Assembly (NCBI GenBank): GCA_022432975.1
Contig: CM039509.1
Location: forward strand, 26,562,510-26,626,509
Reading direction: 5' to 3'
Origin: Begonia masoniana
Lineage: Eukaryota > Streptophyta > Magnoliopsida > Cucurbitales > Begoniaceae
Length of the DNA stretch: 64,000 bases
Every line of letters starts with the position of its first letter. Position 1 is the stretch's first letter. Below, one piece after another: positions 53,894-64,000 of the stretch. The notes below the pieces were generated by a model. That model worked only from the letters and a program-made list of their open reading frames with translations, did not search any database and was not told the DNA's origin. The position numbers and the translations under genes were made by a program.

Positions 53894-55391
53894 AATGCAA
53901 GTCAACCAATGCACAACATCTCTAACTATAATGCAAGTCAACCAATGCACAACAGCTCTAACTATAATGCAAGTCAACCAATGCACAACATCTCTAACTA
54001 TAATGCAAGTCAACCAATGCACAACAGCTCTAACTATATGCAAGTCAGCTCACAACTCAATTCTCGTGGCTCTAACTATAATGCAAGTCAACCAATGCAC
54101 AACATCTCTAACTATAATGCAAGTCAACCAATGCACAACATCTCTAACTATAATGCAAGTCAACCAATGCACAACATCTCTAACTATAATGCAAGTCAAC
54201 CAATGCACAACATCTCTAACTATAATGCAAGTCAACCAATGCACAACATCTCTAACTATAATGCAAGTCAACCAATGCACAACATCTCTAACTATAATGC
54301 AAGTCAACCAATGCACAACATCTCTAACTATATGCAAGTCAGCTCACAACTCAATTCTCGTGGCTCTAACTATAATGCAAGTCAACCATGCACAACAGCT
54401 CTAACTATAATGCAAGTCAACCAATGCACAACAGCTCTAACTATAATGCAAGTCAACCAATGCACAACATCTCTAACTATAATGCAAGTCAACCAATGCA
54501 CAACAGCTCTAACTATAATGCAAGTCAACCAACGCACAACAGCTCTAACTATATGCAAGTCAACCATGCACAACATCTCTAACTATAATGCAAGTCAACC
54601 AATGCACAACAGCTCTAACTATAATGCAAGTCAACCATGCACAACATCTCTAACTATAATGCAAGTCAACCAATGCACAACATCTCCAACTATAATGCAA
54701 GTCAACCAATGCACAACATCTCTAACTATAATGCAAGTCAACCAATGCACAACAGCTCTAACTATAATGCAAGTCAACCAATGCACAACATCTCTAACTA
54801 TAATGCAAGTCAACCAATGCACAACAGCTCTAACTATAATGCAAGTCAACCAATGCACAACATCTCTAACTATAATGCAAGTCAACCAATGCACAACATC
54901 TCTAACTATAATGCAAGTCAACCAATGCACAACAGCTCTAACTATATGCAAGTCAGCTCACAACTCAATTCTCGTGGCTCTAACTATAATGCAAGTCAAC
55001 CAATGCACAACAGCTCTAACTATATGCAAGTCAACCAATGCACAACATCTCTAACTATAATGCAAGTCAACCAATGCACAACATCTCTAACTATAATGCA
55101 AGTCAACCAATGCACAACATCTCTAACTATAATGCAAGTCAACCAATGCACAACATCTCTAACTATAATGCAAGTCAACCAATGCACAACAGCTCTAACT
55201 ATAATGCAAGTCAACCAATGCACAACATCTCTAACTATAATGCAAGTCAACCAATGAACAACAGCTCTAACTATAATGCAAGTCAACCAATGCACAACAT
55301 CTCTAACTATAATGCAAGTCAACCAATGCACAACATCTCTAACTATAATGCAAGTCAACCAATGCACAACATCTCTAACTATAATGCAAGT
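53894..55391. repeat. 36-bp minisatellite, about 40 units, in LTR O
   Basis: Units of ATAATGCAAGTCAACCAATG plus CACAACATCTCTAACT, alternating CATCTC and CAGCTC. Four longer units carry a CAGCTCACAACTCAATTCTC stretch. 36 is a multiple of three, so long open frames (up to ~390 codons) appear on both strands; they are artefacts. Confidence 0.96.
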
Positions 55392-55570
55392 CGAAGGAAT
55401 ACGCTTCATCCACCGAACGCTAGACGACACAATACCATTTACATCATCCGGCGAAGGAATACGCTTCATCCACTTAACGATAGACGACAAAATACCATTT
55501 ACATCATCCGGTGAAGGAATACGCTCCATCCACCGAACGCTAGACGACAAAATACCATTCACATCATCCG
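55392..55570. repeat. 60-bp repeat, three units, in LTR P
   Basis: Units hold CATCATCCGGCGAAGGAATA and CCACCGAACGCTAGACGAC, the same 60-bp repeat as in LTR K but more diverged. The array breaks into the 36-bp repeat of LTR O at 55391. Confidence 0.88.
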
Positions 55571-56066
55571 GCGACAGAATATACTACATCATCCGGAAGA
55601 CTCAATCGTTCATCTTCCATCATTTGACATCCGCCGATGACGTCAGCCGGATGATTGCCTCATCCAGCCTCCATCATGCGGCAGTAAAACACTATAATCA
55701 TAAACCAATTTCATCCAACAGAAAATACCACAACTCACTCAAATCTAACCTGGTAACTATAAACCTTAATGAGTAAGAATCATAGACTCATCCGGAATTC
55801 ATATAGCACTTAAATAAACAGACCATTCGATGATCCTTAAAATTATCCCCAGATTCAGAGAACAACAGACAACTTCAAAGATTCGATGATATAAGGTAGA
55901 CTCATCCTACTTAACCTATTATATTCATTGTCTTAACTAAATTCATAAAACGTTAACCCGAGGTCTCATTTGCCAGCCAGCCACAGAATTGCACCCTGTA
56001 CACCTTCCAGCAACCAAGCTTAGACATCCTCATTAACCTTGAGATCCTCACCTGAAAACTCGTCAC

Positions 56067-56803
56067 CTACATCATAAGATTTAAACTATAAGCCTAATGC
56101 TTAGTAAGGAATGCAACACTAACATGGATGCATGAATGTATAATTTGGGAAAATCACATGCTCATAAGTCTTTTCTTGTTCATATCTTTACTCGTAATCA
56201 TCATTCAAAGTCATAGATCATTTTCATCAATCATAGTCATTGATCATATTCATCATTCGTAGTTATTGATCATATTCATCATTCATAGTCATTGATCATG
56301 TTCATCATTCATAGTCTTTGATCATATTCTTCATTTAGGTTGTGTGGATTAAGAGAGGATTTGTGCCGGTAAAGGGGGTTCGACAGTGAGTTTGATCTTG
56401 TTCCCTACTGCGGGTCGTATTCATGTCCCTCTTTGGACTGTGACATACGCCGAACCGCCCCCAACCCTCACTTAATCCACGTTGCATAAATCTTATATAT
56501 ACATATATACATACATATCCTGTTCATGGAAAAATGCATTAAAACATTTTCTTATGCTTGAGAAACATTCATGATGCATGAACATGAGAACTTTTAACCC
56601 ATCAGACTATGACAAGGATCATACAAGAGCAGACAGCTTCACATTCACTAGTAGATCATCAAATAGTATAACTCACAACATTCATCAATCATTCAAGTGC
56701 AGACAAGCTCATTATCATAAGGTAAACATTAGACATCTAAAACAACCTAGTACTCCCACGATGTAGGGCTCTATTAGCCGGAAATCTTAATACATTCACT
56801 TAC
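56067..56803 (-). other. Predicted leader intron of LTR P
   Basis: Donor GACCAG|GTAAGT at 56803 and acceptor GATGTAG|GTGACG at 56067, 737 bp on the minus strand. Hairpin GGCT-AATAG-AGCC, a C:G to T:A compensatory change against A. CCTACATC pairs with GATGTAGG. Confidence 0.55.
56208..56335. repeat. CATAGTCATTGATCATATTC repeats in LTR P
   Basis: Five imperfect ~26-bp units within the predicted intron; the matching array in the right LTR is at 63120-63246. Confidence 0.88.
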
Positions 56804-57380
56804 CTGGTCTCCTTAGCACTTGAGCTTCTTTCTCTTCAAACTTCTTCACCTAAAACATTTACATTGCAGTAGTTAAAACAAAATCCTAATAGTTCTAATC
56901 TCAAGTCATCCTAGGGTCTAATAGCTAAGAGTCATTCCCACTCTCAGATTTCAAATGTTCTTATTATTAGTCGGCCATTGGAAAACCCAAAACTCCAATG
57001 CCGAGTAGAAAACAAGGCTAACGAACTAACAGATAGCTACGTTGTCTATTGCTTACCTCGGGCACAGAGTAGTCGAGTGGTGGCAGAGAAACTGATCGTC
57101 GAATAGAGTATGCTGAAAGTAGAGAGCAAGAGCTTGGGAGAGAAAAAATTGCTGAAAAGGAAGGTGTCGGCTACAGTTGTTTAAGTGAGGTTTAAAACAT
57201 TTCCTTTTTCTTTATATAGTGGTCATCTCCCTCCATTATTACAACTTTGCCACCCAACCTAGTTTAAATCCACATGAAATTAATTATTCTTAGTTTAAAA
57301 CTCTAAACCGTGAAGATTGAATGTTTATGACAGTTAATACAGTTAGGAAGTCACCTGGCTGAAGTTGTCGGGTGTTACAT

Positions 57381-57393
57381 CCACCCCTCCTTA
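57381..57393 (-). other. Polypurine tract of element Q
   Basis: Minus-strand TAAGGAGGGGTGG one base from LTR P, identical to that of A. Confidence 0.85.
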
Positions 57394-57420
57394 AACAAAA
57401 TTTTCGTCCCTGAAAATTGA

Positions 57421-57702
57421 TCAAACAATTAACTCTGGATACTTGTCTAACATGTCCTGTCGTCGCTCCCAAGTGGCTTCTTCAATGCCATGATTCTTCC
57501 ATAAAACTTTGACCAATGGAATCTCTTTATTCCTCAGAGTCTTTACTGCGGATTCCAATATCTGCACTGGCTTCTCTTCATATGTTAATGATGGTTCAAT
57601 CTCAATGTCCACTGGCTTAACAACTTGCGTCAGATCTCGTATGCATTTCCTTAACATTGACACGTTGAAAACATTATGAACTTTATCCAATGATGGAGGC
57701 AA
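57421..57702 (-). pseudogene. Element Q pol: chromodomain-like C-terminus
   Basis: PPSLDKVHNVFNVSMLRKC, then PSLTYEEKPVQILESAVKTLRNKE and VKVLWKNHGIEEATWERRQ, ending YPELIV. The tail Trp (KVLW) is kept, unlike in A. The frame is separated from the integrase core by a stop and a frameshift at 57703-57795. Confidence 0.88.
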
Positions 57703-57791
57703 CTACAGTCTGTAAGCTGTACTACCGATTCTAGCCAAAACAGGGAATGGTCCAATGAATCGTGGAGTAAGTTTTCCCTTTTAGCCAAATC

Positions 57792-58403
57792 TTAAGACCC
57801 TTTGAACGGTGAAACCTTCAAGAATACCTCATCTCCAACCGAAAATTCAAGATCTCTTCTCCTCTGGTCTGCATAACTCTTCTGTCGGCTCTGTGCAGTC
57901 ATTATCCTCTTTCTAATAGTAAAGATCTTATCTGACATCTGCTGCAGAAGGTCGGGTCCAAGAAGTCTTGCTTCACCAACCTCATTCCAATACAAAGGTG
58001 ATCTACATTTCCTGTCATACAGTAGTTCATAAGGTGCCATGCCAATGGTGGACTGGTAGCTGTTGTTGTAGGAGAACTCAACCAGAGGTAAGTATCGACT
58101 CCAGGGTGACTGGAAATCTAGTACACACGCCCTCAGCATGTCTTCAAGTATCTGAATAATCCTCTCCGATTGACCATCTGTCTGCGGGTGAAAGGCAGTG
58201 CTGTATGATAACCTTGTGCCAAGTGTGCTTTGTAGACCTTTCCAAAATAGTGAGGTGAACCTGGGGTCACGATCAGAGACAATAGATGCAGGGATTCCAT
58301 GCAACCTAATAACTTCTCGTACATAAAGATCAGCAAGCTGGTCCATCGAGTAGGTTGTCCTCACTGGTAAGAAATGGGCTGATTTCGTCAATCTATCAAT
58401 CAC
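57792..58403 (-). pseudogene. Element Q pol: integrase core
   Basis: IDRLTKSAHFLPVRTTYSMD, catalytic D in VSDRDPRFTS and E in DGQSERIIQ, then [15 protein letters not shown] (relatives have [11 protein letters not shown]) and [11 protein letters not shown], after which the frame is lost. The preceding TAG at 58404-58406 replaces Trp of GHDSIW; the first catalytic D lies upstream of it. Confidence 0.9.
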
Positions 58404-58406
58404 AAC

Positions 58407-60575
58407 CTAAATACTATCATGTCCCTTAGTTGTCTTAGGTAATCCTACAACGAAATCCATAGCTATGTGTTCCCACTTCCACTCGGGAATAGGTAAAGGC
58501 TGAAGGGTACCTCCTGGACGTTGGTGCTCGGCTTTAACTTGTTGGCAAACCAAACATGACTTTACATACTTAGCAACATCTCTCTTTAAGTTTGGCCACC
58601 AATAGAGTAACTTCAGGTCTCGATACATCTTGGTGCTGCCAGGATGTACAGAAAAGGGAGACGAATGCGCCTCAGCTAAGATTAGCTTACGTAATCCTTC
58701 ATCATTAGTGACATACCATCTATTTCTAAACCTCAGAATCTCATCTTTGGAAAGACTAAACTCGGAGGTGGTGTCCTTCACCTTGTTCATCATACTGTTA
58801 TTCTCCTCAGAGTCCTTCTGTTGTGCCTCTTTGATCTTTTCCAAAACCGTTGGTTGAATGGTGAAATCGGCAAGCAAAGCTGACAACTCCGGAACTATCT
58901 CCAACTCCAATTTCTGAATCTCTGTCCTCAAAGGTATAGACATAGTTGATACAACGGGTTGCATTGTTGATGACATCCTGCTCAATGCGTCAGCTACAGA
59001 GTTAGCCTTACCCGGGTGATACTTGATCTCAAAGTCGTAATCCTTAACAAATTCCAACCAACGCCTCTGCCTCATGTTCAATTCCTTTTGTGTAAAGAGA
59101 TACTTCAGACTTTTATGGTCAGAAAACACCTCACACTGCTGTCCATATAAATAGTGTCTCCATATCTTCAAGGCAAAAACAACAGCGGCTAATTCTAAAT
59201 CATGGGTGGGATAGTTCTGTTCATAACTCTTTAACTGCCTAGAGGCATACGCTACAACTTTGCCTTCTTGCATCAAAACACAGCCCAAACCAACTTTTGA
59301 TGCATCACAAAATACGCTAAACTTTCCTTCTTCGGTTTGAAGGGTCAATACCGGGGCTGTTGTTAACTTCACCTTCAATGTCTGGAAGCTATCCTCACAA
59401 GCTTCGGTCCAAGAATACTTATTGTCCTTCTTTGTCAAATTCGTCAGGGGCTTAGCTATCATAGAAAATCCTTTGATGAACTTTCTGTAATAGCCTGCCA
59501 ATCCAAGGAAACTGCGGACTTCACTGGCATTCTTTGGTTGTGGCCAATCCTTTACTGCCTGAATTTTGGTCGGGTCCACAGATATGCCATTAGCAGAAAC
59601 TACATGACCAAGAAAATTAATCTTGTCCAACCAAAATTCACACTTGGACAATTTGGCATAGAGCTGGTGCTCCTTTAATGTCGTCAAAACTACTCTTAAA
59701 TGCTCTGCATGGTCAGCTTCAGTCCTTGAGTATATCAGGATATCATCTTTGAACACAATTACAAATTTGTCCAAATACTCACGAAACACTCGATTCATTA
59801 AGTCCATAAAGGCTGCAGGTGCATTGGTCAATCCAAATAACATGACCAAGAATTCGTAGTGTCCATAACGGGTTCTGAAGGCTGTCTTTGGTATATCTCC
59901 TTCCTTAACTTTCAGTTGGTAATAACCCGAACGTAAATCTATTTTTGAAAACACCTTTGCTCCTTGCAATTGGTCAAACAAATCATCAATCCGAGGTAAG
60001 GGGTACTTATTCTTAATTCTCAACTTATTTAGCTCCCTATAGTCTATGCACATTCTAAGGGAACCATCTTTTTTCTTGACAAATAAGACAGGTGCACCCC
60101 AAGGGGAACTGCTAGGGCGTATAAATCCTTTGTCTACTAATTCCTGTAATTGGACTTTTAACTCCTTTAACTCGACAGGTGCCATACGGTAAGGGTTTTT
60201 AGATACAGGTAATGCTTCGGGATATGTATCAATTACAAACTCTATTTCTTTATCAGGTGGTAATCCTGGCAAGTCATCCAAAAATACTTCAGGGAATTCT
60301 TGGACTATGGGAATATCCTGTAATTCCACTCTATCCTTCATCCAAACATCCATTATGCTAGCTAAGTAACTCTCACAACCATTTTTCAGTAACCGGTAAA
60401 TTTCTAGTGAGGATATAATCGGTATTTTGCTTATCTTAGGAATAGCTTGGAAGGAATAATGGTCACCATTTGGGGGTCGAAAATCAACCATCCCAGATCT
60501 ACAACTTATTGTGGCATAATGCCTAAATAACCAATCCATTCCTAATATCACCTCATACCCTTTCATGTCAATCAC
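58407..60575 (-). CDS. pol: Element Q pol: protease end, RT, RNase H, integrase N-part
   Basis: The longest open stretch of Q (722 codons): [30 protein letters not shown] with [11 protein letters not shown] and the active-site box [10 protein letters not shown]. Here the usual F-I-D-D is F-K-D-D, an Ile-to-Lys change beside the catalytic aspartates. RT also has [10 protein letters not shown] where relatives have VMSFGL. RNase H follows with [13 protein letters not shown], then the HHCC finger [10 protein letters not shown] / [11 protein letters not shown] and the first integrase D in [10 protein letters not shown]. It ends at TAG in place of Trp. Confidence 0.93.
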   Translation of the reverse strand: MIDMKGYEVILGMDWLFRHYATISCRSGMVDFRPPNGDHYSFQAIPKISKIPIISSLEIYRLLKNGCESYLASIMDVWMKDRVELQDIPIVQEFPEVFLDDLPGLPPDKEIEFVIDTYPEALPVSKNPYRMAPVELKELKVQLQELVDKGFIRPSSSPWGAPVLFVKKKDGSLRMCIDYRELNKLRIKNKYPLPRIDDLFDQLQGAKVFSKIDLRSGYYQLKVKEGDIPKTAFRTRYGHYEFLVMLFGLTNAPAAFMDLMNRVFREYLDKFVIVFKDDILIYSRTEADHAEHLRVVLTTLKEHQLYAKLSKCEFWLDKINFLGHVVSANGISVDPTKIQAVKDWPQPKNASEVRSFLGLAGYYRKFIKGFSMIAKPLTNLTKKDNKYSWTEACEDSFQTLKVKLTTAPVLTLQTEEGKFSVFCDASKVGLGCVLMQEGKVVAYASRQLKSYEQNYPTHDLELAAVVFALKIWRHYLYGQQCEVFSDHKSLKYLFTQKELNMRQRRWLEFVKDYDFEIKYHPGKANSVADALSRMSSTMQPVVSTMSIPLRTEIQKLELEIVPELSALLADFTIQPTVLEKIKEAQQKDSEENNSMMNKVKDTTSEFSLSKDEILRFRNRWYVTNDEGLRKLILAEAHSSPFSVHPGSTKMYRDLKLLYWWPNLKRDVAKYVKSCLVCQQVKAEHQRPGGTLQPLPIPEWKWEHIAMDFVVGLPKTTKGHDSI

Positions 60576-60605
60576 AATCAGTTCTACATATAGTTTCTTA
60601 CTTCC

Positions 60606-60976
60606 TCAGGACACAACATCACCTTTAACAATCTGCTCTGAATGTAGGGACTTCCCTGATGGTAACATAACATCATATGGCCTTTCGACTGGTAAAAGTT
60701 CTAAGTTGTGTTGGCATACAAACAAAGTTGATATAAATGAGTGTGTGGCTCCCGTATCTATAAGTGTGTAAGCAGCAAAACCACAGATCATAATGGTACC
60801 TGTTATGACTGTATGCTGCACGGCTTCCTCATCCTCCATCATTGCATAGACTCTAGGTGTTACCCTTGCACGGTTCGGATCTGGCAGCATGGGGCAGTCT
60901 CTGACTATATGTCCAACCTTATCACATCTGAAACAGCGGCCAGAACGCAACTTGCATTCGTCGGGGTGGTTCTTCT
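60606..60976 (-). pseudogene. Element Q: zinc knuckle and protease N-half
   Basis: After a stop near 60976 the frame reads KNHPDECKLRSG, an intact knuckle CFRCDKVGHIVRDC, and the protease active site IDTGATHSFI, to KGDVVS and a TGA at 60603-60605. It shows what the sequence of A would read across the B insertion point. Confidence 0.87.
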
Positions 60977-61835
60977 AACAGGTGGGGCATAAGGGTGCAA
61001 GAGGCCTCTTCCCTTTTCCTTGGTCATCATTCTGGTTGAGGGGTCTCTTTATACCTTGTTGTTGTTGTTGTGGTCCCCTGTTCTGTTGCGGCTGCCAACC
61101 TTTGTTCTGACGTGGTGGCGGCTGAGCTTCCTTCGTGATTTTCTTGGCTGCTCACGTTGTGCATATGCTGTCATTTCCGCCTCTTCCAGCTCCAAGGCCT
61201 TAGCCGTCACTTCACCATAAGGTACATTGTGTATTCCAGCAGTCTTTACTTTCATGTACAGACTCGGCTTCAGTCCTTGAACAAATTGGTAAATCTTGTC
61301 CTCGTCATCCTCAATCATACGGGGAGCAAACCGTGATAAAGCATCAAATTTGCATATGTAATCCGTCACAAAGCCAGTTTGTCGCAGATTCATGAACAGT
61401 CCTGTTGAAGTACTTGTCAAAGAAGGCAGTCTTAAACATTTCCCAGGTCATAGCTCCGGCATTAGCGGTGTTCTGGATTGAGTCCCACCAATGCCTTGCA
61501 CTTAATTCCAAATGAAAAACAGCATATGTGACCTTATCTCCTTCATCAACCTTTGCGTACTTAAACATGTCTTCTATCTTTCGAACCCACTCCTCAGCGT
61601 AAATAGGATCTGAAACATGTCCATTAAACACCGGGGGTCGAAGCCGGTGGAAACGCTCACCCCCATGATCGTGAGTTGCATTAGTACTGGAGTTGCCTTG
61701 TTCCTCTCTAGCAGTCATCAGTTGTTCGATCTGGAGAGATTGGCGCATGACCAACTCTGTCAACTGAGCAATGGCATTGCTATCCTCATTGGTCTCTCTC
61801 TGCTGACCTCTAACCATTTTGGGATTCCTAGACAA
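60977..61835 (-). pseudogene. Element Q gag, two frameshifts
   Basis: MSRNPKMVRGQQRETNED through the capsid block (FHRLRPPVFNG, WVRKIEDMFKYAKV, ELSARHWWDSI) to FFDKYFNRTV. There 23 bases present in A are missing and the frame shifts (about 61395). It resumes FMNLRQTGFVTDYICKF, RFAPRMIEDDEDKIYQFVQG up to AYAQREQPRK, where a second shift (about 61143) scrambles the Pro/Gln-rich region. Capsid residues otherwise match A closely. Confidence 0.9.
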
Positions 61836-61964
61836 TTAATTATAAATGCATCTTAACTTAGTGACTTTTACTGAAATCATAAATACTTACAGTTGCTGGA
61901 GTGTACTCAGGTGGCAATCTGTGCTGGGAGGCAGTCTGCAGAATCGATTTTAGAACCTAGTTTT

Positions 61965-61976
61965 GCTCTGATACCA
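61965..61976 (-). other. Primer binding site of element Q
   Basis: Minus-strand TGGTATCAGAGC, an exact match to the tRNA-iMet complement, four bases inside the 5' LTR. Confidence 0.9.
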
Positions 61977-62109
61977 TAATTGTAACGACCCGAGAGGGAT
62001 CGTCACATAATCCATATCTTTCTTAATCATTTAATTCTTATTACTCACACTCAATCATTTTCGGCAATATATTTTTTTTTGAACGTCTCTTAAACTGGGT
62101 CTTCCAGCA

Positions 62110-62470
62110 AAGAAATAAACTTACATCATCCGGTCACTAGACGACAATTTAACATCTACATCATCCGGTGAAGAATTACACTTCATCCACCGAACACTAG
62201 ACGACAAAATACATTTACATCATCCGGCGAAGGAATACACTTCATCCACAGAACGCTAGATGACAAAATACATTTACATCATCCGGCGAAGGAATACGCT
62301 TCATCCACCGAACGCTAGACGACAAAATACCATTTACATCATCCGGCGAAGGAATATGCTTCATCCACTTAACGCTAGACGACAAAATACCATTTACATC
62401 ATCTGGTGAAGGAATACGCTCCATCCACCGAACGTTAGACGACAAAATACCATTCACATCATCCGGCGAG
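62110..62470. repeat. 60-bp repeat, six units, in the Q 5' LTR
   Basis: CATCATCCGGCGAAGGAATA-type units, visibly less uniform than the array of LTR K. Confidence 0.9.
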
Positions 62471-62980
62471 ATAATATACTACATCATCCGGTGACGTCAT
62501 CCGGAAGACTCAATCGTTCATCTTCCATCATTTGACATCCGCCGATGACGTCAGCCGGATGATTGCCTCATCCAGCCTCCATCATGCGGCAGTAAAACAC
62601 TATAATCATCAACCAATTTCATCCAACAGAAAATACCACAACTCACTCAAATCTTAACCTGGTAACTATAAACCTTAATGAGTAAGAATCATAGACTCAT
62701 CCGAAATTCATATAGCAGGAGACTTAAATAAACAGACCATTCGATGATCCTTAAAATTATCCCCAGATTCAGAGAACAACAGACAACTTCAAAGATTCGA
62801 TGATATAAGGTAGACTCATCCTACTCAACCTATTATATTCATTGTCTTAACTAAATTCATAAAACGTTAACTCGGGGTCTCATTTGCCAGCCAGCCACAG
62901 AATTGCACCCTGTACACCTTCCAGCAACCAAGCTTAGACATCCTCATTAACCTTCAGATCCTCACCTGAAAACTCATCAT

Positions 62981-63719
62981 CTACATCATAAGATTTAAAC
63001 TATAAGCCTAATGATTAGTAAGGAATGCAACACTAACATGGATGCATGAATGTATAATTTGGGAAAATCACATGCTCATAAGTCTTTTCTTGTTCATATC
63101 TTTACTCGTAATCATCATTCAGAGTCATAGATCATTTTCATCAATCATAGTCATTGATCATATTCATCATTCGTAGTCATTGATCATATTCATCAGTCAT
63201 AGTCATTGATCATGTTCATCATTCATAGTCTTTGATCATATTCTTCATTTAGGTTGTGTGGATTAAGAGAGGATTTGTTCCGGTAAAGGGGGTTCGACAG
63301 TGAGTTTGATCTTGTTCCCTACTGCGGGTCATATTCATATGTCCCTCTTTGGACTGTGACATAAGCCGAACCGCCCCAACCCTCACTTAATCCACGTTGC
63401 ATAAATCTTATATATACATATATACATACATATCCTGTTCATGGAAAACATGCATTAAAACATTTTCTTATGCTTGAGAAACATTCATGATGCATGAACA
63501 TGAGAACTTTTAACCCATCAGACTATGACAAGGATCATACCAGAGCAGACAGCTTCACATTCACTAGTAGATCATCAAATAGTATAACTCACAACATTCA
63601 TCAATCATTCAAGTGCAGACAAGCTCATTATCATAAGGTAAACATTAGACATCTAAAACAACCTAGTACTCCCACGATGTAGGGCTCTATTAGCCGGAAA
63701 TCTTAATACATTCACTTAC
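62981..63719 (-). other. Predicted leader intron of the Q 5' LTR
   Basis: Donor GACCAG|GTAAGT at 63719 and acceptor GATGTAG|ATGATG at 62981, 739 bp on the minus strand. Hairpin GGCT-AATAG-AGCC and CCTACATC/GATGTAGG pairing as in P. Confidence 0.5.
63120..63246. repeat. CATAGTCATTGATCATATTC repeats in the Q 5' LTR
   Basis: Counterpart of 56208-56335, with the same number of units. Confidence 0.85.
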
Positions 63720-64000
63720 CTGGTCTCCTTAGCACTTGAGCTCCTTTCTCTTCAAACTTCTTCACCTAAAACATTTACATTGCAGTAGTTAAAACAAAAT
63801 CCTAATAGTTCTAATCTCAAGTCATCCTAGGGTCTAATAGCTAAGAGTCATTCCCACTCTCAGATTTCAAATGTTCTTATTATTAGTCGGCCATTGGAAA
63901 ACCCAAAACTCCAATGCCGAGTAGAAAATAGGGCTAACGAACTAACAGCTAGCTACGTTGTCTATTGCTTACCTCGGGCACAGAGTAGTCGAGTGGTGGC

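Larger units (their letters stand above)
52660..55391 (-). mobile_element. LTR O (D-type family), ending in a minisatellite
   Basis: Starts TGAAACGCCCCTGAACCC at 52660 (D: TGTAACGCCCCCGAACCC). It shares D content to about 53300, with the acceptor GGTGTAG|GTAACG at 53226 on the minus strand. From 53639 it becomes repeats, three ~80-bp units and then a 36-bp array. The half with the donor is missing: the array joins LTR P directly at 55391. No duplication is visible on the right, so recombination or deletion is inferred. Confidence 0.75.
55392..57379 (-). repeat. 3' LTR P of element Q, truncated
   Basis: Ends CGGGTGTTACA at 57379. It is nearly identical to 62168-64000 as far as the window allows, but lacks the first ~190 bases of the LTR on its low side. 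TGACGTCA occurs near 55638 in the shared segment. Confidence 0.9.
55392..64000 (-). mobile_element. Element Q: A-like Ty3/gypsy retrotransposon, degenerate
   Basis: Left (3') LTR P 55392-57379 is truncated; right (5') LTR starts at 61981 and leaves the window. The minus-strand order is primer site, gag, protease, RT, RNase H, integrase, polypurine tract. Proteins are close to A. At least six breaks are visible: a 23-bp gag deletion, a second gag frameshift, stops near 60976, 60605 and 58404, and a frameshift near 57795. Confidence 0.92.
61981..64000 (-). repeat. 5' LTR of element Q, cut by the window edge
   Basis: Begins TGTAACGACCCGAGAGG. Holds a 60-bp array (62110-62470), TGACGTCA near 62544, the intron module and the ~26-bp repeats. 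The promoter end of this LTR lies beyond 64000. Confidence 0.92.

Noticed and set aside
53730..55776. Long open frames on both strands over the 36-bp array
   Set aside because: Several overlapping frames on both strands are open at once, which is what a stop-free array of units divisible by three gives. Not coding.

Overview
The window is plant nuclear DNA, most likely from a eudicot. It is a heterochromatin-like block built almost wholly of LTR retrotransposons nested inside one another. I see no intact host gene and no bacterial or phage feature. The evidence is Ty3/gypsy polyproteins of the Tekay/Del chromovirus type (tRNA-iMet primer sites, 2-4 kb LTRs, a chromodomain-like pol end), an Athila/Tat-type element, a decayed Ty1/copia element, a hAT-type MITE, a tRNA-derived SINE-like piece and a 5S-rRNA-derived piece. 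I cannot name the species.

Layout, by stratigraphy. The oldest frame on the right is a plus-strand copia element, J (pieces at 41423-41850, 45077-46262 and 50040-50560). It is split by LTR F (4672-41422) and by solo LTRs K (41851-45076) and L (46263-50039). L holds solo LTR M (46843-48307). F contains an Athila-like gag-pro element G (4949-13354, itself holding an LTR-like insert R at 9764-10946), a small TRIM-like element E (13663-39402) and a hAT MITE (39644-40522). E contains solo LTR D (14187-38665). D contains minus-strand Ty3 element A (14885-37058). A contains plus-strand Ty3 element B (21414-33409). B contains solo LTR C (27034-29893). The nest J>F>E>D>A>B>C is therefore seven deep. 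It is supported by 5-bp target-site duplications: E GATAC, D TGCAG/TGCGG, A AGTAA, B GTAAA, C CATTC, K TTTTG, L AGAAT, M AAGAC, G TTGGG. LTR divergence judged by eye falls in the order expected (E, then A, then B youngest).

Left edge (1-4671): a partial B-type LTR (H), a D-type LTR (I), and a 690-bp composite holding SINE-like, pol-fragment and 5S-like pieces. Right edge (50561-64000): an unassigned stretch, a truncated G-type LTR (N), a D-type LTR (O) dissolved into a 36-bp minisatellite, and a second A-like Ty3 element, Q. Q has a truncated 3' LTR (P), several coding breaks, and a 5' LTR that runs off the window.

No coding element looks autonomous as it stands. B is closest: its polyprotein frame is broken only by one TAG and by the insertion of C.

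The most interesting signal is non-coding. Nearly all the Ty3-type LTRs, from several diverged families and in both orientations, share a predicted leader intron. It has a CAG|GTAAGT donor, then a small GGCC-loop-GGCC (or C-UUCG-G) hairpin, then a segment that pairs with the TGTAG acceptor 0.5-1.1 kb away. The pairing is kept by compensatory changes between families. A second recurrent theme is minisatellite arrays inside LTRs of unrelated families, built on a short CATCCG(A/G)T-like core, often next to TGACGTCA (bZIP-type) palindromes.
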